From positions 204,730,941-204,794,940 of the forward strand of contig CM042684.1 of assembly GCA_023614405.1 (NCBI GenBank): a stretch of DNA of 64,000 nt. The letters run 5' to 3'. The first letter of the stretch is position 1. Every line of letters starts with the position of its first letter. Origin of the DNA: Avena insularis. Taxonomy: Eukaryota > Streptophyta > Magnoliopsida > Poales > Poaceae. This document shows positions 1 to 9,726 of this stretch, piece after piece. Below the pieces are notes generated by a model, which saw nothing but the letters and a program-made list of their open reading frames with translations, did no database searches and was not told the origin of the DNA. The position numbers and the translations under genes are program-made.

Positions 1-699
1 CCGAATTTCTGCTCAAGAACACGAGTTGTTCATCGTGTAGACTCCATACCGGAGTCTCTAGACCGGCAGACCGGAGTCTCCGGCCTACACCGGAGTGTCC
101 GGACCAGCAACACCGGAGTCTTCGGCCCTGACAAAAATTTTGGTCCCCTTTTCCTTTTTCGACTGATTTCCTTTTGACGTTTGTGTTTCGTGTGCATGTC
201 TGTCTACTAACAAAAGCTTACGCAATGCCTCGCACTCGACATCGACACCACGGAACTCGAACCATCCCTCCACCAACGGTTGCAAGTGCGACATCACCAC
301 AAGGTATAACTTGCACCACCCTTGTTAACCCCTTCTTCCTTTGTGTGTTACCTAACCTATCGAGAGTAGCTCATCTTGTGTTTGCCGAAGCATTGTGCGC
401 TTGGTCTTGCATAAGTCATAGTGTAGAGGCAATAACATAAACTTGACTCCATATCATAGCAAAGAAAGAGGTACAAAAAAAGCTTCTAAGCAAAAGAAAA
501 AGAGAAAGATACCAATACAAAAGAGAGTCCAAAGCTTCTAAGCAAGAGTGCGAGCAAGAGCAAGGCAAGCGTACAAATTTGTTGCTTCTCCATCTTTTGG
601 CAAACGGGCTACGGTTTCTCCTAGTGTTGGCACGACACCGAGCATTAGTCTTTGTTAGGACCAATTTTGTTCATCGTTGCATCCGTTGCATTAGAGTTG
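1..699 (+). mobile_element. Leader (5' UTR) remnant of a Ty3/gypsy element ('element 0')
   Basis: Non-coding. The stretch is colinear with the post-PBS leaders of elements B (about 5,455-6,150) and E (about 19,095-19,800). Shared landmarks are the 'gctcaagaacacga' start, a cluster of CCGGAGTCTCCGG-type motifs (49-147), the 'aaggtataacttg' block near 301, an A/G-rich tract (about 465-515), and a 'gtctctcct..ttggcacgac' block near 612-635. Its PBS and gag are not in the window. Similarity to B/E fades after about 680. The small open frames here are not conserved between copies and are not called as genes. Confidence 0.75.
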
Positions 700-794
700 T
701 GTTCATCATGTTCATCGTGTTTTCCCTCACTTCCGCCTCAAATCCGTGAAGATCGGTCCACTCCAAGGTTAAATCCACAAGGAGACCCGTAACA
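700..794 (+). mobile_element. Possible LTR 3'-end (R/U5) remnant
   Basis: The order of short blocks (gttcatcatgttcatcgtg, ccctc, tcaaatccgtgaagatcgg, ccac, gtaaca) resembles the last ~100 bp of the LTRs of D and E, which end in ...gaaagatcgggccac...caaca or cataaca. If so, element 0 is a deletion derivative joining leader to an LTR end, with satellite starting right after 'aaca' at 794. The match is weak and was judged by eye only. Confidence 0.35.
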
Positions 795-1119
795 CAAGTG
801 GTGGTTTATGAAAAGTACAGCACATGTAGTGACCCTAGTTGTGGTTTATGAAAGGGACACGCATGCAATGACATGCATTGGATCGAAGTGGTGGTTTACG
901 AAAAGAACAAACATGCAATGACTCTAGTTGTGTTTTATGAAACGGACATAGATGCAATGACACTAGTGGTGGTTTATGAAAAGGACACCACATGCAAAGA
1001 CATGCAATGACACTGGTGGATCCATGTGGTTTATCAGAAGGACACCACATGCAATGACTCTGGTGGATCCAAATGGTAGTTTATGAAAAGAACACCACAT
1101 GCTGGAGTGGCACCATTGC
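795..1119 (+). repeat. Diverged satellite block left of the retrotransposon nest
   Basis: About seven degenerate units of 39-48 bp carry the core of the large right-hand array (agaacacacatgcaatgac, here often ggacaccacatgcaatgac). The linkers are usually 'tagttgtggtttatg' rather than 'ttgttgttagta' or 'ggatccatatgtgg'. Two units near 1,010-1,072 keep the 'ctggtggatcca' linker with its BamHI site, which ties the block to the main array. It appears to be an older or separately evolved subfamily. Confidence 0.85.
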
Positions 1120-1141
1120 ATGTGTTCTTTTCAAAAACCAC
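1075..1141. repeat. Inverted repeat of satellite units
   Basis: The left arm (1,075-1,102, gtttatgaaaagaacaccac...) and the right arm (1,118-1,141, gcatgtgttcttttcaaa...) are reverse complements apart from a 3-bp indel and a few mismatches. They enclose about 15 bp. This is the only place where I see the satellite in inverted orientation; the 39-kb array is all one way. It lies next to an AC run and 35 bp from the LTR of element A. Confidence 0.8.
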
Positions 1142-1155
1142 AGTAATGCACACTG

Positions 1156-1172
1156 ACACACACACACACACA
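1156..1172. repeat. (AC)n microsatellite
   Basis: Seventeen bases of perfect AC alternation lie just before the LTR of element A. It is flanked by CACTG, so it may have grown from the 'gacacacat' part of a satellite unit. Confidence 0.9.
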
Positions 1173-1175
1173 TTC
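1171..1175. repeat. Candidate target-site duplication of element A (left copy)
   Basis: The five bases cattc directly precede the LTR terminus TGTTGAGG. Ty3/gypsy integrases make 5-bp duplications. The matching copy would lie on the unseen right side, so this is inferred from position only. Confidence 0.4.
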
Positions 1176-1623
1176 TGTTGAGGGCAAACCTCTAGGATGG
1201 CCCGATCTTTCACGAATTCCACTCAAATCGAGGATGGAGTGCGGGGAAGGAGGGAAGGATGAACACGATGAACCTACGCACGAAGAACGCGATGAACACA
1301 CACACGCAAAACCACGATACACACCAATAGCTCACGCCGACGGTGACCGGTCCGGCGCAATCCCTAGGATCGACGTCGGGCGGAGGACTCTCTCTCGAAC
1401 CGGCACAGCGAGATGGGAGACTCGGTGAGATCTTGACGTCTTGGCAAAGGGACACCGATGCCAAGGCCTTGTACAACGCGGAGGCATGATGAAAACTCCA
1501 AAGAGGTTTGGTGATATTGGTGCTCCTTGGTTAAGGAGCATGAGGCAAGAACTAGATAGATCCACAAAGGGGTTTCCACTAATTCCAATATCATGCCTAG
1601 GGTTTACAAAGGAGGTGGGGGAC

Positions 1624-1632
1624 TATATATAG
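1624..1632 (-). promoter_or_regulatory. TATA box of LTR A
   Basis: The sequence tatatatag lies at the same place, relative to LTR ends, as in LTRs C and E, downstream of the U3 motif cluster and upstream of the conserved 'ccctaggcatgatattgg' block. It would set the U3/R border for RNA polymerase II transcription. Confidence 0.7.
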
Positions 1633-1740
1633 GCCAACCACAAGTTCAGGGGTAATTCAGGCATTAAAGTAGAGTTCTGGGCGAAGTAGAGGGGTACATG
1701 GGCCACAGGGCCCAACTAGGCTCGCTGGCCCATCTTTAGG

Positions 1741-1938
1741 CCGGTCAGTCCGGGTCAGAGTGACCAGACAGTCCGGGGTGGCCAAACACTCCGGGTAGTG
1801 TCCGGGTAGTGTTCGAGCTGGCCTTCTGAGTCCACGCCAGGTTGGGGCTAGGGCAGGCCGGACACTCCGGTCGAGTCGCGCCGGACACTCCGGCTAGGCC
1901 GGACACTCTGGCCTGTTCCGGGCAGACACTCCGGCTCC
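1741..1938 (-). repeat. U3 cluster of CCGGAGTGTCCGG-type motifs (LTR A)
   Basis: Several near-palindromic 13-mers of the GTGTCC type (seen as ccggacactccgg on the plus strand) with variable spacing. LTR E carries the same type in the same place. Confidence 0.8.
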
Positions 1939-2125
1939 GTCAGATTCAGGACAGGTGCAGCTTCAGGGCTCGTGGGTCGACGCGGTGGGGGTTCGTACCT
2001 GATGATGCACAGAGTAGTGGTATGAAGTAGCAAGCCATCCAGGTGTATGTCAAAGTCACATGATGAGAGGAGCGAATTCACCTTATCTTGAAGGAGCTTG
2101 GCTCGGGCATGGGTCATCGGTCCAC

Positions 2126-4717
2126 TTAGGGGACTCGGTGGTGTAGATGTAGGAGCGTCCATAGGACGAGCCACATCAGCTCCCCCCCTTGGTAAAGAGT
2201 CGTCCTCGACTCTTCATGGTTGTCATCTTGAACATCTCCATGGTAGCGTGAGTGATCCTTGACATTGAATGTATTGCTTGCAAGGTACTTGGAGGTCGGT
2301 ATGTCGATGATGTAGGCGTTGTTGTTCATTCTTTTGAGGACCTTGAAGGGACCATCTCCTCTTGGATTGAGCTTGGAGACATGTTCCTTGGGGAGGCGGT
2401 CTTTGCTTAGGTGTATCCACACAAGGTCACCTTCTTCAAAGATCATCTCGTTCTTGTCCTTGTTTAACCTTGAAGCTTGGCGAAGGACTTGTTGTTCGAT
2501 AGTAGCTCTTGTTTCTTCATGAAGCGTCTTCATAGCTTGTGCGCGCTTCTCGACGTCCATGTTCATGCGCTCATGGAGAGGTAGTGGTAGGAAGTCAAGT
2601 GCTATGAAGGGCTCGAAGCCATAGACGATCATGAATGGACTCATCTTGGTTTTTGAGTGCTTTGCTCGGTTGTAGGCGAACTTGGTGTGGGGAAGGCATT
2701 CCTCCCAATCCTTCAAGTTTTTCTTGATCAACATACGTAGGAGAGTTCCGAGGCTTCGGTTGACAACCTCGGTTTGTCCATCTGTTTGAGGATGCGACGC
2801 GGATTAAAAGAGGAGCTTGACGCCGAGCTTGGCCATGAGGGTCTTCCACAAGTAGCTCATGAATTTGACGTCGCGATCGAAGACGATTGTTCGTGGCACA
2901 CCGTCAAGATGAACGATTTCCCTGAAAAATAGATTTGCAACATGTGAAGCATCGTCGGTCTTATGGCACGGTATGAAGTGTGCCATTTTGGAAAAGCGAT
3001 CCACAACAACAAATACAAAATCATGACCATGCTTAGATCTAGGCAATCCTAACATGAAAACCATGCTAATTTCAGACCAAGGTGTATGAGGAATAGGCAA
3101 TGGCATTTAAAGACCATAGGGATTAGCTTGCGACTTAGCTTGAACACATGTCGTGCATCGTTGAACGTAGCGCTCCATGTCGCGCTTCATCTTGGGCCAA
3201 AAGTAGTGAGTGGAGAGCATGTCCAATGTCTTGTTGCGGCCAAAGTGACCCATGAGGCCTCCACCATGGGATTCTTGGAGAAGCAAGAGTTGGAGCGACG
3301 ATTTCGGAATGCAAAGTTTGTTTTGTTTAAAAAGAAAGCCCTTATGCAAATAGAAATCATCAAATCCTTTGTCAATGGAGCACTTTGCGAAAATTGGTTC
3401 GAAGAACGGGTCGGAAGCATTCAAAGATTTTAATTCCTCAAGACCCAGCACATTGATTTCAAGTCTCGTAAGAAGGCTTGTGTGCTTGCGAGACAAAGAG
3501 TCCGCAACGACATTATCTTTGCCCTTCTTATACTTGACTATGTACGGGAAAGACTCCATAAATTCAACCCACTTAGCGTGTCTCTTACTCAAGTTGGCTT
3601 GGCCGTTGAGATATTTCAGCGACTCATGGTCGGAATGTATGATAAATTCCTTGGGCCATAGGTAGTGTTGCCAAACTTTAAGGACACGAACTAAGGCAAA
3701 AAGCTCTTTGTCATAAATTGGATAATTAAGGCGAGCACCATTGAGTTTCTCGCTATGGTAGGCTATAGGAGGTTAGTTTTGCATAAGGACTCCTCCAATG
3801 CCAATACCACTAACATCACACTCTATCTCAAAAGTTTTTGTGAAATCCGGTAACGCAAGGAGAGGTGCTTCGGTCAGCCTCTTTTTAAGTTCATCAAAAG
3901 CTTTTTGTTGTGCTTTGCCCCACACGAAGGTGACATTCTTTTTCGTCAACTCGTTGAGAGGGCATGCAATGGTTGAAAAGTCTTTTACAAAGCGACGATA
4001 GAAACCGGCCAACCCATGAAAACTTCGGAGTTCACTCACATTTGTTGGGATGGGCCAATCTCGTATGTCCTTTACCTTGGAAACGTCAACTTCAGTTCCC
4101 TTCGAAGAAATGACAAATCCAAGAAAAATCAACTTGTCTTTAGCAAAAGTGCACTTGGGAAGATTAGCATAAAGCTTTTCATGTCGAAGGATTTGCAATA
4201 CTTCCTTGACATGTGTTATATGGTGCTCAAGTGATTTGCTATAAAAAAGAATATCATCGAAATAGACAACAACACTTTCTCCAATGAGAGAACGCACGAT
4301 ATGATTCCTGAGACGCATGAAGGTGGATGGGGAATTAGATAAACCAAAGGGCATAACCAACCATTCTTAGAGACCAAGTTTGGTCTTGAAGGCGGTTTTC
4401 CACTCATCACCTTCAGCCATGCGTATTTGATGGTAACCACTACGAAGATCAATTTTCGAAAAAATAGTGGCTCCACACAATTCATCAATCATGTCATCGA
4501 GACGTGGTATGGGATGTCGATAACGCACGGTGATAGCATTGATTGCATGGCAGTCCATGCATAACTGTAACATATCATCCGTCTTTGGAACAAGAATCAC
4601 TGGTACGGCACTTGCACTAGTGCTAACTTGGATCAAACCTTTGGAGACGAGTTGGTTTGATTTGATGTTTAATCTCCTTTGTCTCCTCCGGGTTCGTGCG
4701 TTAAACGACGCGGTTGG
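2126..4717 (-). pseudogene. pol: Element A pol fragment: reverse transcriptase-RNase H-integrase
   Basis: Ty3/gypsy polyprotein part that copies element RNA to DNA and inserts it. Read from 4,717 downwards: RT with the LCMDC block, 'MPFGL' and catalytic YFDD (4,253-4,264); RNase H with ECD, YDKEL and HSDHES; an HHCC zinc finger ending CTTC; an integrase core; and a GPFKVL (GPY/F-type) C-terminal module without a clear chromodomain. From 4,636 to 2,126 everything is in one frame, broken only by nonsense codons at 4,367-4,369, 3,773-3,775, 3,107-3,109 and 2,804-2,806. A further stop near 4,701 and a +1 shift near 4,655 lie upstream. The first integrase Asp is Val (codon 3,059-3,061). The frame continues through the polypurine tract about 17 codons into the LTR. 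The 5' end is cut off by element B. Domains are recognised from family motifs; the CRM-like placement is inference. Confidence 0.9.
2179..2190 (-). promoter_or_regulatory. Polypurine tract of element A
   Basis: On the minus strand, AAGGGGGGGAGC directly abuts the LTR start TGATG. It would be the plus-strand DNA primer in reverse transcription. It also lies inside the pol reading frame, which continues into the LTR. Confidence 0.88.
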
Positions 4718-4722
4718 GGAGT
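4718..4722. repeat. Candidate target-site duplication of element B (left copy)
   Basis: The five bases ggagt precede LTR B inside the pol of element A, in the segment that reads gggag/gggaagt in the uninterrupted copies C and E. The right copy is not visible. Confidence 0.45.
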
Positions 4723-4723
4723 T

Positions 4724-4917
4724 GATGCAGCCCGTCCTACGGATGCTCCTACATCTACACCAACAAGTCCCCCAAGTGGACCCATGACTCGTGCACGAGC
4801 CAAACTCCTACAAGCTAAGGTGAACTTGCTCCTTTCCTCGTGCCAATTTGATACCTCCTTGGATGGCATGCTACTTCATGCAACTACCCTATGCATCATC
4901 AGGTACGAAGCTTCAGC
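4724..4917 (+). other. Conserved U3 reading frame (TRARAK motif), LTR B copy
   Basis: About 60 codons starting [12 protein letters not shown], then SGPMTRARAKLLQAKVN and ending CIIRYE, are kept open here and in LTRs A, C and E with mainly conservative changes. The frame is -1 relative to the end of pol. From memory it resembles tails seen at the C-terminus of many annotated grass gypsy polyproteins; no search was run. There is no sign that it is a separate gene. Confidence 0.5.
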
Positions 4918-4987
4918 ACATCACCAAGCACCCAAGGATGGAGAACAAGGAGAAGAGCGTGAAGCAGGAGCAGCTGGAGCTACTCAG

Positions 4988-5052
4988 ACCGGAGTCTCCG
5001 GTCTGCTCACACCGGAGTCTCCGGCCTGAAGACACCGGAGTCTCCGGACCGG
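4988..5052 (+). repeat. U3 cluster of CCGGAGTCTCCGG motifs (LTR B)
   Basis: Three perfect copies of the 13-bp near-palindrome CCGGAGTCTCCGG. The same GTCTCC type recurs in the leader of this element at 5,501-5,580. Confidence 0.9.
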
Positions 5053-5227
5053 TCACCATCGGCGTGAGCTATATGTGTGTATCGTGGTTTTGTGTGTGTG
5101 TGTTCATCGCGTTCTTCGTGCGTGCGTTCATCGTGTTCATCCTTCCCTCCTCTCCCCGAACTCCACCCTCGATTTGAAAGGGAATCGTGAAAGATCGGGC
5201 CACCCTAGAGGTTTTCCCTCAACATAT

Positions 5228-5240
5228 TGGTATCAAGAGC
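5228..5240 (+). promoter_or_regulatory. Primer-binding site of element B (initiator tRNA-Met)
   Basis: TGGTATCAAGAGC begins 3 nt after the LTR end. It matches the usual plant tRNA-iMet PBS (TGGTATCAGAGC) with one extra A, a variant that also occurs in element E. Confidence 0.88.
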
Positions 5241-6500
5241 TTCATTGCTCACGATTTCACCCACAAATTTTTCCACCAAAAATTCGAAAATCCCCAAAAA
5301 AATAGCCCATATTTTCCTTTGGATCGATCTATTGATTTGGAGTGTTATTTGTGATTTTGATCTGACCAAACCTTGTTTTAGGCGTTGGTCCAGCTATATC
5401 CTGCGTTTTCCCAGCCCAATTTGGCCAATTTTTCGCGGATTTGAGGACCCAAGGCGTGGATTTCCGCTCAAGAACACGATCAGTTCACGATCTGAGTCCA
5501 GACTGGAGTCTCCGGCCTGCACACCGGAGTCTCCGGCCTACATCGGAGTCTCCGGCCTACCCACACCGGAGTCTCCGGCCTGACGCCTGATTTTGATAGT
5601 TTTGCCTCTAATCTTGCATTGGCTAATTTCTTCTTGTTTGTTTGTGCTCGTGTGCGTGTCGTCAACTAACAACAAACTTCCGCATCGACAACCCCCGCGC
5701 TCATCGACACCACGGCCCACGAACATCATCCCGCACCACTAACGCCAAGTTCATCATCATCAAAGAAGGTATAACTTGCGTCACCTTGTTAACCCTATCT
5801 TCCTTTGTGCGTACCTATCCTGTGAGAGTGGCTCATCTTGTGTTTGCTTGAGCATTGTGCATTTGTCCTTGGATAGTGAGTGTGCAAGAGCAATATCAAG
5901 TATGACTAGGTAGCATCAAGGGAGAGCAAAAAAAGCAAAAGAAAGAAAAAGATACAAAGAAAAAGCAAAAGAAAAATAGTCTCCCATTGCAATAGAGAAT
6001 CTCAAAGCTTGTAAGCAAGAGAGAAAGAAGAGCGCCCAAGGCAAGTGCACAAATCCATTGCTCACTTTTATTATTTTCAAACGATCCACGGTCTCTCCTT
6101 GCATTGGCACGACAACGAGCTTAGTCGTCGTTAGGACATTTTGTTTGCTCATTTTCATAGTCGTGTCAATCCCAACTTTTTCCACGTGTGTATATAGTCG
6201 TAGGTTCCCGTCACCCTTTTGAGTTGTTGACATTTGCCTTTGACTTGAGTTTTGTTGGATTTTACCCACTTTTGACTATCCCTTTTCTTTTGGTTGGTTC
6301 TTTGGCTTTCCACAATCCTAACCTACCACCAACAAGCTTTTGAGAGTTAGTTCTTTCTTTAGTGTGAGTTTTCTTTGCATTTCCACTTGGCACGCTTATA
6401 GCTCTCACTTGTGGTTTCTAGTTTGGTGCAATCCCCAAGGTGAGGTACAAGGCTAACACCACCATATTCCACTTCCATATACAATAGTTGTGTGTATTGC
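5241..6500 (+). mobile_element. Element B leader (5' UTR)
   Basis: About 1.26 kb without a credible gene. It holds a GTCTCC-type motif cluster (5,501-5,580), the conserved 'aaggtataacttgcgtcacc' block (about 5,765), an A/G-rich tract (5,921-5,977), the 'gtctctccttgcattggcac' block (about 6,090) and a T-rich stretch before gag. The order and spacing agree with the leader of E (18,878-20,149). Long transcribed leaders of this kind are usual in gypsy elements and may carry packaging signals; no specific signal can be pointed to. Confidence 0.85.
5501..5580 (+). repeat. Leader cluster of CCGGAGTCTCCGG motifs (element B)
   Basis: Four copies, two of them perfect (spacers ggcctgcaca, ggcctacat, ggcctacccaca), of the motif type found in the U3 of the same element. 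Confidence 0.88.
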
Positions 6501-8767
6501 ATGATGGATAGGAACGGTGAGCTGAGCCAACCACCTCCCCAAGAAGAAGATCAAGGACCGTACATGACGCGTGCAAGTCACTTCATCATCCGCCAAGAGT
6601 TCCATGAACGTTGCCAAGCACTTGAGATGCGACAAGATGAACAATTTGGCGAGACGTAAGCCGAGTTCAAGAACATCGACAACCGCTTCGATAGCCTCGA
6701 AAGGCAAATGCAAGCAATGCATCACAACTTCAGCCACCAAAATAAAGCGATTCAACGCTCTGTCACCGAAACAAATGACAATCTTCAACGCCTCATCGAC
6801 GGAATGGCAAGACTGCGTTCACATGCTTCAAGCCCTTTAGGCTCATCATGTCATCATGATCCTCCTCAACAAGATCTTCAACCAAGTGCTCCAAGACGCA
6901 ATGATGCCCCCGTGGTTGAAGATGGAACCTCTTCGAACTATGTACCTTCCCCGCGGCACGCCGCAACATCAAGCTATGATGGTGACCTCTCTTCAAGGCC
7001 ACGAGCAAGGCAAGAAGCACACCGTCATCACGCAAGGGCACTAGTGATCCAACAAGAGCAACCACAAGAGGAACCGGAAGAGCAACCGCGAGTGCAACCG
7101 TAAGTCTACCACCATCGACCGCGACACATACTTGACACAACAAGTGATGACTCCAATTTGGAGAATCAAGCTCGTCATCGACGTGAAGCTCTCCAAGATC
7201 CTCCTCCATGTCATCAATGTCATGAACGTCAACACCGACACCATGGTCATCACGAGGCTCCTCCTCCACCTCAACAAAACTTGTAGCGTCAAGTGATACA
7301 AGTTGAGCCACGCCCACCACGTCAAGAGGGTCATGACCATGTTCTTCGCCGTGAGGCCCATGTGCTGAACCAACATCATCAACCGAGGAACGAGCCTCCT
7401 CTTCGTCATCAACCACGTCAAGAGGCTCCACACCCTCGCCACCATGAGGCCCAAGCGCCTCAACCACGTCAACAACCGCGCCAAGAGCAAGAGAAAGCTC
7501 TTCAACAACAATACCAAGAGCAAGCTCCGCAACAAGGACGCGAGAACCAAGTTCCACCTCCCCAACTACAAGATCATCAACAAGGTCAACAAGCTCGTCG
7601 CAATGATTGCAACGATGAAGAAACTTTTGGCAAGCTCAAGTTCACAATGCCCAAGTTCACCGGACCCAATGACCCCGAAGAATACCTCTCGTGGGCACTC
7701 AAAGTCGACAAGATCTTCCGCATGCACAAATATAGCAACGAGAAGATGGTCGCCATGGCTTCGCTTGAGTTTGATGATTACGCCAACCTTTGGTGGGAAC
7801 AAGTTCAAGTTGCTCGTGATGCAAGACAGGAACCGCCAATCACAACTTGGCATGACATGAAGGCTCACATGAGATCCCGGTTCGTCCCCGCGCACTCCAC
7901 GCGTGACCTCTTCAACAACCTTCAAGCGCTTCGTCAAGGGACAAAGACCGTGGAAGAGTACTTCAAGGAAATGGAACTCAACTCGATTCATGCCAACATT
8001 GATGAATGCATGGAGCAAACAATGGCATGTTTCCTTATTGGCTTGAATCACCCAATCAAGCGCATCGTCGAGTTCCAAACATACAACTCCATGGTTGAGC
8101 TTGTGCACATCGCAATAAAGGCTGAACATCAAGTGCACGAGGATATCAAGTACAACAAGCCCAAGATGTACTTCACCTACAAGCAAGCTTCAACCACTAC
8201 ACCAACAACTTTCAATGGAAGCTCCTCAAGTATCCCCAAGCCTTCCTTCAAGCCCACACTTTCTCAAGGAAAACTGCCCCCAAGTGGCAAACAAGCAAAG
8301 AGTGATACACCTTTCAATGGTGAATGCTACAAGTGTGGAGGTAAAGGACACAAGTCGGCCGAATGTGGAAACAAGAAAGTATTGTTCATCTATGACAATG
8401 GTGATGAAGAGTACTTGAGTGATGATGAATTTGATGTCCGAGGCAAGGAAGCAATTGCAAGACACCGAGTGGAAGATGACCAAGAACTTCTCATGTGTGA
8501 AAATGACATAAGTCCATCGCTTATCGTCACAAGGATCTTGACCACTCAAGCACAAGAGCATGAAGACCAACGCTCCAATATCTTCCAAACACGAGCCAAC
8601 ATCAATGGCAAATCTATCAAGGTGATACTTGATGGAGGGAGTTGTCACAACCTTGCTAGCACCGAGTTGTGTGAGAAGCTCAACTTCACCCTCCATCCGC
8701 ACAAGCACCCCTACCACGTGCAATGGCTAAGTTACCAAGGGTGTGTGAAGATCAAGCATACCGTATC
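6501..8767 (+). pseudogene. gag: Element B gag-protease (5' part of gag-pol), interrupted by element C
   Basis: Gag forms the particle that packages element RNA; the protease cuts the polyprotein. ATG at 6,501 (second Met codon directly after) was chosen because E has the same start at the same distance from its PBS. One frame runs to the insertion point: an acidic N-terminus, an H/Q/P/R-rich region (about codons 100-370), the retrotransposon Gag domain (W-rich, including 'NLWWEQVQV' and 'EYFKEMELN', about codons 380-570), a CCHC zinc knuckle CYKCGGKGHKSAEC (8,325-8,366) and the protease start with DGGS (8,631-8,642). Three nonsense codons break it: 6,657-6,659 (CAA in E), 7,101-7,103 (CAA in E) and 7,284-7,286 (GAG in E). 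The frame is cut at 8,767 by LTR C; the rest of B (RT, RNase H, integrase, 3' LTR) is not in the window. Confidence 0.9.
8763..8767. repeat. Target-site duplication of element C (left copy)
   Basis: The five bases gtatc directly precede LTR C. In element E, which is uninterrupted here, 'accgtatc' continues as 'ggtctccttcgcc' (22,412 onward), so the insertion point within B is exact. The right copy should read gtatc followed by ggtctcc. Confidence 0.65.
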
Positions 8768-9198
8768 TGTTGAGGGCAAACCTCTAGGGTGGCCTGATCT
8801 TTCACGATTTCATTTCAAATCGAGGATGGAGTGCGGGGAGAGGAGGGGAGAATGAACAGGAAGAACGCGATGAACACACACACAAAACCACGATACACAC
8901 CAATAGCTCATGCCGGCGGTGACCGGTCCGGCGCAATCCCTAGGATCGGCGTCAGGTGGAGGACTCTCTCTCGAACCGGTACAGCGAGATGGGAGACTTG
9001 GTGAGATCTTGACGTCTTGGCAAAGGGACACCGATGCCAAGGCCTTGTACAATGCTGAGGCACGATGGAAACTCCAACGAGGTTTGGGGATATTGGTTCT
9101 CCTTGGTCAAGGAGCCTGAGGCAAGAATTAGATAGATCCACAAAGGGGTTTCCACTAATTCCAATATCATGCCTAGGGTTTACAATGGAGGTGGGGGA

Positions 9199-9208
9199 AT
9201 ATATATAG
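9199..9208 (-). promoter_or_regulatory. TATA box of LTR C
   Basis: The run atatatatag lies in the block homologous to the TATA regions of LTRs A and E. Confidence 0.65.
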
Positions 9209-9317
9209 GCCAGCCACTTAAACATGGGTACTTTAGGAATAAAAGACAAGTTCTGGACGGACTAAGGGGTACATGGGCCGTAGGCCCAAACGCTTTTTCA
9301 TGCCTGGCGACGGCCAG

Positions 9318-9525
9318 ACCGGAGACTCCGATGTGGTGGACTGGAGACTCCGGTTTAGGCCAGAGATTCTGGTCGGTCTCCGGACCAGCCTTCGGAGGGG
9401 CCTTCAGATTGTCCCAGGGCCATGTTCTGGGGGCAGACCGGAGGTGGGGCCGGAGACTCCGGTATCTTCAGGCTAGAGACTTTGGTGGACCAGAGACTCC
9501 GGTGTGCGCAGACCGGAGACTCCAG
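9318..9525 (-). repeat. U3 cluster of CCGGAGTCTCC-type motifs (LTR C)
   Basis: About seven copies, some degenerate (agagattctgg, agagactttgg), of the GTCTCC type. The leader of C is not visible, so it is not known whether it carries the same type. Confidence 0.8.
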
Positions 9526-9726
9526 TCTGAGCAGCTCCAGCGTCTTCTGCTTCATGCTCTGCTCCTTGTTCTCCATCCTTGGGTGCTTGGTGATGTGTCG
9601 AAGCTTCGTATCAGATGATGCATATGGTAGTTGCATGAAGTAGCATACCATCCAAGGAGGTGTCAAATTGGCATGAGGAGAGGAGCGAGTTCACCTTAGC
9701 TTGTAGGAGTTTGGCTCGGGCATGAG

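Larger units (their letters stand above)
1176..2178 (-). mobile_element. Element A, 3' LTR (about 1.0 kb)
   Basis: On the minus strand this LTR starts TGATGTGGCTCG at 2,178 and ends CCTCAACA at 1,176, with the same termini and colinear sequence as LTRs C and E. It contains a TATA box (1,624-1,632), a CCGGAGTGTCCGG-type motif cluster (1,741-1,938) and the conserved U3 frame with a TRARAK-like motif (here THARAK). It lies downstream of a pol gene and polypurine tract on the minus strand, so it is the 3' LTR. Its partner 5' LTR is not in the window, so insertion age from LTR divergence cannot be estimated. Confidence 0.92.
4723..5224 (+). mobile_element. Element B, 5' LTR, internally deleted (502 bp)
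   Basis: It starts TGATGCAGCCCG and ends CCCTCAACA, followed by a PBS, so it is a 5' LTR. It is half the length of LTRs A, C and E. The first ~330 bp match U3 up to the CCGGAGTCTCCGG motifs (4,988-5,052). The sequence then jumps directly to the 'ccggaccggtcacc' block that lies about 820 bp into LTR E. The lost ~500 bp include the TATA box, the transcription-start region and the 'catgatattgg' block. The joint falls within CCGG-containing repeats, which suggests recombination between short repeats. Confidence 0.9.

Noticed and set aside
85..664. Small open frames in the leader at the left edge
   Set aside because: They are not conserved between the three leader copies, which align as non-coding DNA.
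1234..1632. Open frames within LTR A, also seen in LTRs C, D and E
   Set aside because: They fall in R/U5, differ in frame and length between copies, and are explained by GC-rich LTR sequence.
4679..5029. A chimeric host gene crossing the A/B junction
   Set aside because: The open frame only joins A antisense sequence to the U3 frame of LTR B by chance; it has no promoter or splice signals that I can support.
6793..7565. Minus-strand frames of 254 and 174 codons opposite gag of element B (and equivalents in C and E)
   Set aside because: They are shadows of the H/Q/P-rich Gag coding strand; the plus-strand frame has the conserved Gag domain and zinc knuckle.
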